NCBI GenBank assembly: GCA_955652585.1
Contig: CATPBF010000110.1
Location: 1 to 14,556, forward strand
Length of the DNA: 14,556 bases
Direction: 5' to 3'
From: Candidatus Dormiibacterota bacterium
GTDB lineage: Bacteria; Chloroflexota; Dormibacteria; Dormibacterales; Dormibacteraceae
Positions 12,580-14,556 of the stretch are shown here, piece after piece. How positions within the stretch are numbered: the stretch's first letter is position 1; every line of letters starts with the position of its first letter. The position numbers were made by a program, and so were the translations under genes. Below the pieces are notes generated by a model. It worked only from the letters and a program-made list of their open reading frames with translations, was not told where the DNA came from and made no database searches.

Positions 12580-14025
12580 ATGACCGAGCGGGCTAGCGAA
12601 CTTCTCAGCGAGCTCGCGGACCGGTTATCCGCTGACTCCCGCGACAGCGGCCAGGTGGTCGCTGAGTCGGTGCGGGCGCTCGAGCCCGACCTGCTCCGGA
12701 TGCAGCAGGATGGCGCGTCGATCGAAGAGCTCGTCCGCACATCGGTCGGCTTCCTGGAGATCCTTTTCCGCTCCCTGCGCGTGGATTCCCGGGTGCCCTG
12801 GCAGCAGTACTACACGCTCGCTCGCGAGACCTCGAGGCGGTTTGCCGAGAAAGGCATTCCGCTCGAGTCGGTCCTGGAGGGCGTGGCCGTGTTCCGTCGT
12901 TCGGTGATCGCCCGGGTCACCGAGGAGATGGCAGGCAACCAGCACGCAGACGAGGTGCTGGTACTGGCGCAGAGCCGGCTCGGGGATGTCGTCGAGCACC
13001 TGAACTCGAGCTTCATCCGGGGCTATCTCGATTTCACAGAGACCCGGTACCACGCGCGCCAGACCGAGCTTTACGCGCTGTACCACATCGCCAGCGCGCT
13101 CGGGCGCTCGCTCGACGTGGCCGAGATCGCCGAGGTCGGCCTGCGGGAGACGCTGAAGGTCTTGGGCCTCCAGGCCGGTGCGCTGTGGACGCGGGAGGGC
13201 GCGCGGCTGATGCTGGCCAAGACCCTAGGCCTGCAGCCGGGCGAGGAAGAGGAGTTCGAATCGGGGCGATCGGGGGCCAGGGTCCGCGTGGTGGAGATCG
13301 CCTCAGGCCCTGCCGAGTCACGCGTCGACCGCATCACCGGCGAGTGGAGCGCCATCCGAGCCGAGCTGCGGACGAGCGGCTTCCTGCTCGGAGCGATGAC
13401 CGTGGCGACCCGTCTGCCGCGAACCTTCGAGCCCAGCGACCTGGAGTTCGTGGCCGCGGTCGCCGACCAGATCGCCGTCGCGCTGGGTCGCGCGCGGCAG
13501 CACACCAAAGAGGCGCGGACGGACTACCTCACCGGGCTCGCCAACCGGCCGGAGTTCGAGCGCGCGATCGACCGCGCGGTCGCCGCCGCACAGCGCCACA
13601 AGCGCCGCATCGCCCTGATGATGATCGACCTCGACAACCTGAAGGAGATCAACGACTCGCAGGGCCACCACGTGGGCGACGAGGCGATCCGCGTGCTGGC
13701 GCATGAGCTGCAGCGCGCGGTCCGCGCCACCGACACATGCGGCCGGCTCGGCGGCGATGAGTTCGGGGTCGCGATGCCCGACGCAGACGAGCGCCATGCG
13801 AACGAGGTGGGCGCTCGCGTCCGCGCGGCGCTCACGGAGCTCAACCAGACCTCCAAGGCGCCGGTGCCGGTCGAGTTCAGCATCGGGGTGGCTGCCTGGC
13901 GGCCGGGGATGGACTGGCAGGCGATGTACGAGCTTGCGGACAAGGCTCTGTATGTGGACAAGCGGCGCCGCCACGTGCACCGCAAGAAGCTTGGCGCCGG
14001 CCGGGCGCAGGGCGCATCTGGCTAA
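12580..14025 (+). CDS. GAF-GGDEF diguanylate cyclase
   Basis: 481 aa from ATG 12580. Residues about 5-158 form a helical domain like the sensory N-terminal domain of RsbR/RsbRD-type regulators (by pattern: ESVLEGVAVFRRSV at 96-109). Residues about 165-305 look like a GAF domain. The cyclase domain starts at DYLTGLANR (315-323); the metal-binding acidic residues are in MIDLDN (D350, D352), and the signature GGDEF is at 391-395, fully intact. The inhibitory I-site RATD (382-385) is five residues before it, so product feedback is expected. It makes cyclic di-GMP from two GTP. There is no membrane segment, so it senses a cytosolic signal. A basic tail (KRRRHVHRKK) ends it. The downstream glycosylase overlaps or abuts its 3' end. 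Confidence 0.93.
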   Translation: MTERASELLSELADRLSADSRDSGQVVAESVRALEPDLLRMQQDGASIEELVRTSVGFLEILFRSLRVDSRVPWQQYYTLARETSRRFAEKGIPLESVLEGVAVFRRSVIARVTEEMAGNQHADEVLVLAQSRLGDVVEHLNSSFIRGYLDFTETRYHARQTELYALYHIASALGRSLDVAEIAEVGLRETLKVLGLQAGALWTREGARLMLAKTLGLQPGEEEEFESGRSGARVRVVEIASGPAESRVDRITGEWSAIRAELRTSGFLLGAMTVATRLPRTFEPSDLEFVAAVADQIAVALGRARQHTKEARTDYLTGLANRPEFERAIDRAVAAAQRHKRRIALMMIDLDNLKEINDSQGHHVGDEAIRVLAHELQRAVRATDTCGRLGGDEFGVAMPDADERHANEVGARVRAALTELNQTSKAPVPVEFSIGVAAWRPGMDWQAMYELADKALYVDKRRRHVHRKKLGAGRAQGASG

Positions 14026-14556
14026 GCCGGCTTCCGGCTCGGTCCTCGACCAGGAGTTCTTCGATCGCGACACCGTCACGGTCGCGCGCGAGCTGCTGGG
14101 CAAGGTGCTTGTGCGCGAGGTCGGCGGCACGCGGCTGTGGGGCCGGCTCGTCGAGGTCGAGGCGTATCTGGGACCGGACGACCTCGCCGCCCACTCACGT
14201 GGCGGGCGGCGGACGCCTCGGACCGAGGTGATGTTCGGCAAGCCGGGGCATGCCTATGTCTACTTCACATACGGCATGCACTGGTGCCTCAACTTCGTGA
14301 CCCGGGAGGAAGGCGTGCCACAAGCGGTGCTCGTCCGCGCACTGGAGCCAGGCCCTGGCGTCGGAAGATGCGCCGGACCAGGGTTGGTCACGCGTGCGCT
14401 GAGCATCGACCGCGCCCTGAACGGCGTCAGGCTGCTGCCCCCAGACCTCTACGTGATCGATGACGGCGCGCCCCGGCGGCGCGTGTATGTCACTCCGAGG
14501 ATCGGAGTCCAGGGCACGGGTCGCTGGGAGAAGCGACTCTTGCGCTTCTGCTACGA
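13991..14556 (+). CDS. mpg: DNA-3-methyladenine glycosylase (AAG/MPG family), truncated by the window
   Basis: About 188 residues visible; the 3' end lies beyond the right edge. The frame is open without a stop from 13952. TTG 13991 is my preferred start; it overlaps the GGDEF gene by 35 nt. CTG 14018 or ATG 13952 are alternatives, and conserved sequence starts only near LDQEFFDRDTVTVARELLGK. The enzyme excises alkylated purines such as 3-methyladenine from DNA. The catalytic signature VEVEAYLGPDD (54-64) contains the general-base glutamate E57 followed by A58-Y59, and AAHSRGG (66-72) contains the conserved histidine H68. YVYFTYGMHWCLN (89-101) and LVRALEP are also typical. The family is about 190-210 aa, so little is missing. 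Confidence 0.92.
   Translation, partial: MAPAGRRAHLAKPASGSVLDQEFFDRDTVTVARELLGKVLVREVGGTRLWGRLVEVEAYLGPDDLAAHSRGGRRTPRTEVMFGKPGHAYVYFTYGMHWCLNFVTREEGVPQAVLVRALEPGPGVGRCAGPGLVTRALSIDRALNGVRLLPPDLYVIDDGAPRRRVYVTPRIGVQGTGRWEKRLLRFCY

Noticed and set aside
13318..14241. Minus-strand frame of 307 codons opposite the GGDEF and glycosylase genes
   Set aside because: Spans two well-supported genes on the other strand and shows no domain signature.

Overview
This is a high-GC bacterial window with short intergenic gaps, GTG/TTG starts, many 4-nt stop/start overlaps and at least one likely leaderless mRNA. Gene content fits a soil bacterium of the Actinobacteria / Chloroflexota / Candidatus Dormibacterota range: a DUF3052 protein, an FbaB-type class I aldolase, a conserved actinobacterial-type hypothetical protein and a GGDEF protein. 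I cannot fix the phylum from the window alone; Dormibacterota is my inference. No tRNA, rRNA, CRISPR array or insertion sequence was seen.

Left part (1-1431): a truncated SAM-dependent methyltransferase (minus strand) diverges from a TetR-family regulator. Two near-identical palindromic operators lie between them. The regulator carries an unusual beta-rich C-terminal extension. Positions 1432-3287 form a looser stretch of three orphan membrane proteins, one resembling a membrane-anchored PH-like protein.

Central accessory unit (3259-5360): three tightly overlapping plus-strand genes encode a two-helix VirB2/TrbC-like membrane peptide, a polytopic VirB6/TrbL-like membrane protein and a secreted M23 (LytM) endopeptidase. 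A short SSB without the usual acidic tail follows 65 nt later. The first gene's Shine-Dalgarno is buried in a hairpin. This looks like the membrane channel and wall-opening part of a type IV secretion-like machine, without any ATPase, coupling protein or relaxase in the window. It is the best candidate for something undescribed.

Middle (5357-8141): a YhhN/lysoplasmalogenase-family membrane protein (minus), a conserved hypothetical protein and an FAD-dependent oxidoreductase (both plus). At two convergent junctions the stop codons of opposing genes interlock in one CTAG.

Right part (8138-12494): a long minus-strand run, read in transcription order: fructose-bisphosphate aldolase, MBL-fold hydrolase, a 74-aa two-helix membrane protein, DUF3052 protein, GNAT acetyltransferase, a cluster of three hairpins, a small helical protein, UppP, and a two-helix membrane protein. 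Most junctions overlap by 4 nt or so, and two genes seem to lack any ATG/GTG/TTG start. Diverging from the aldolase is a GAF-GGDEF diguanylate cyclase, apparently made from a leaderless transcript. It overlaps or abuts a truncated 3-methyladenine DNA glycosylase at the right edge.
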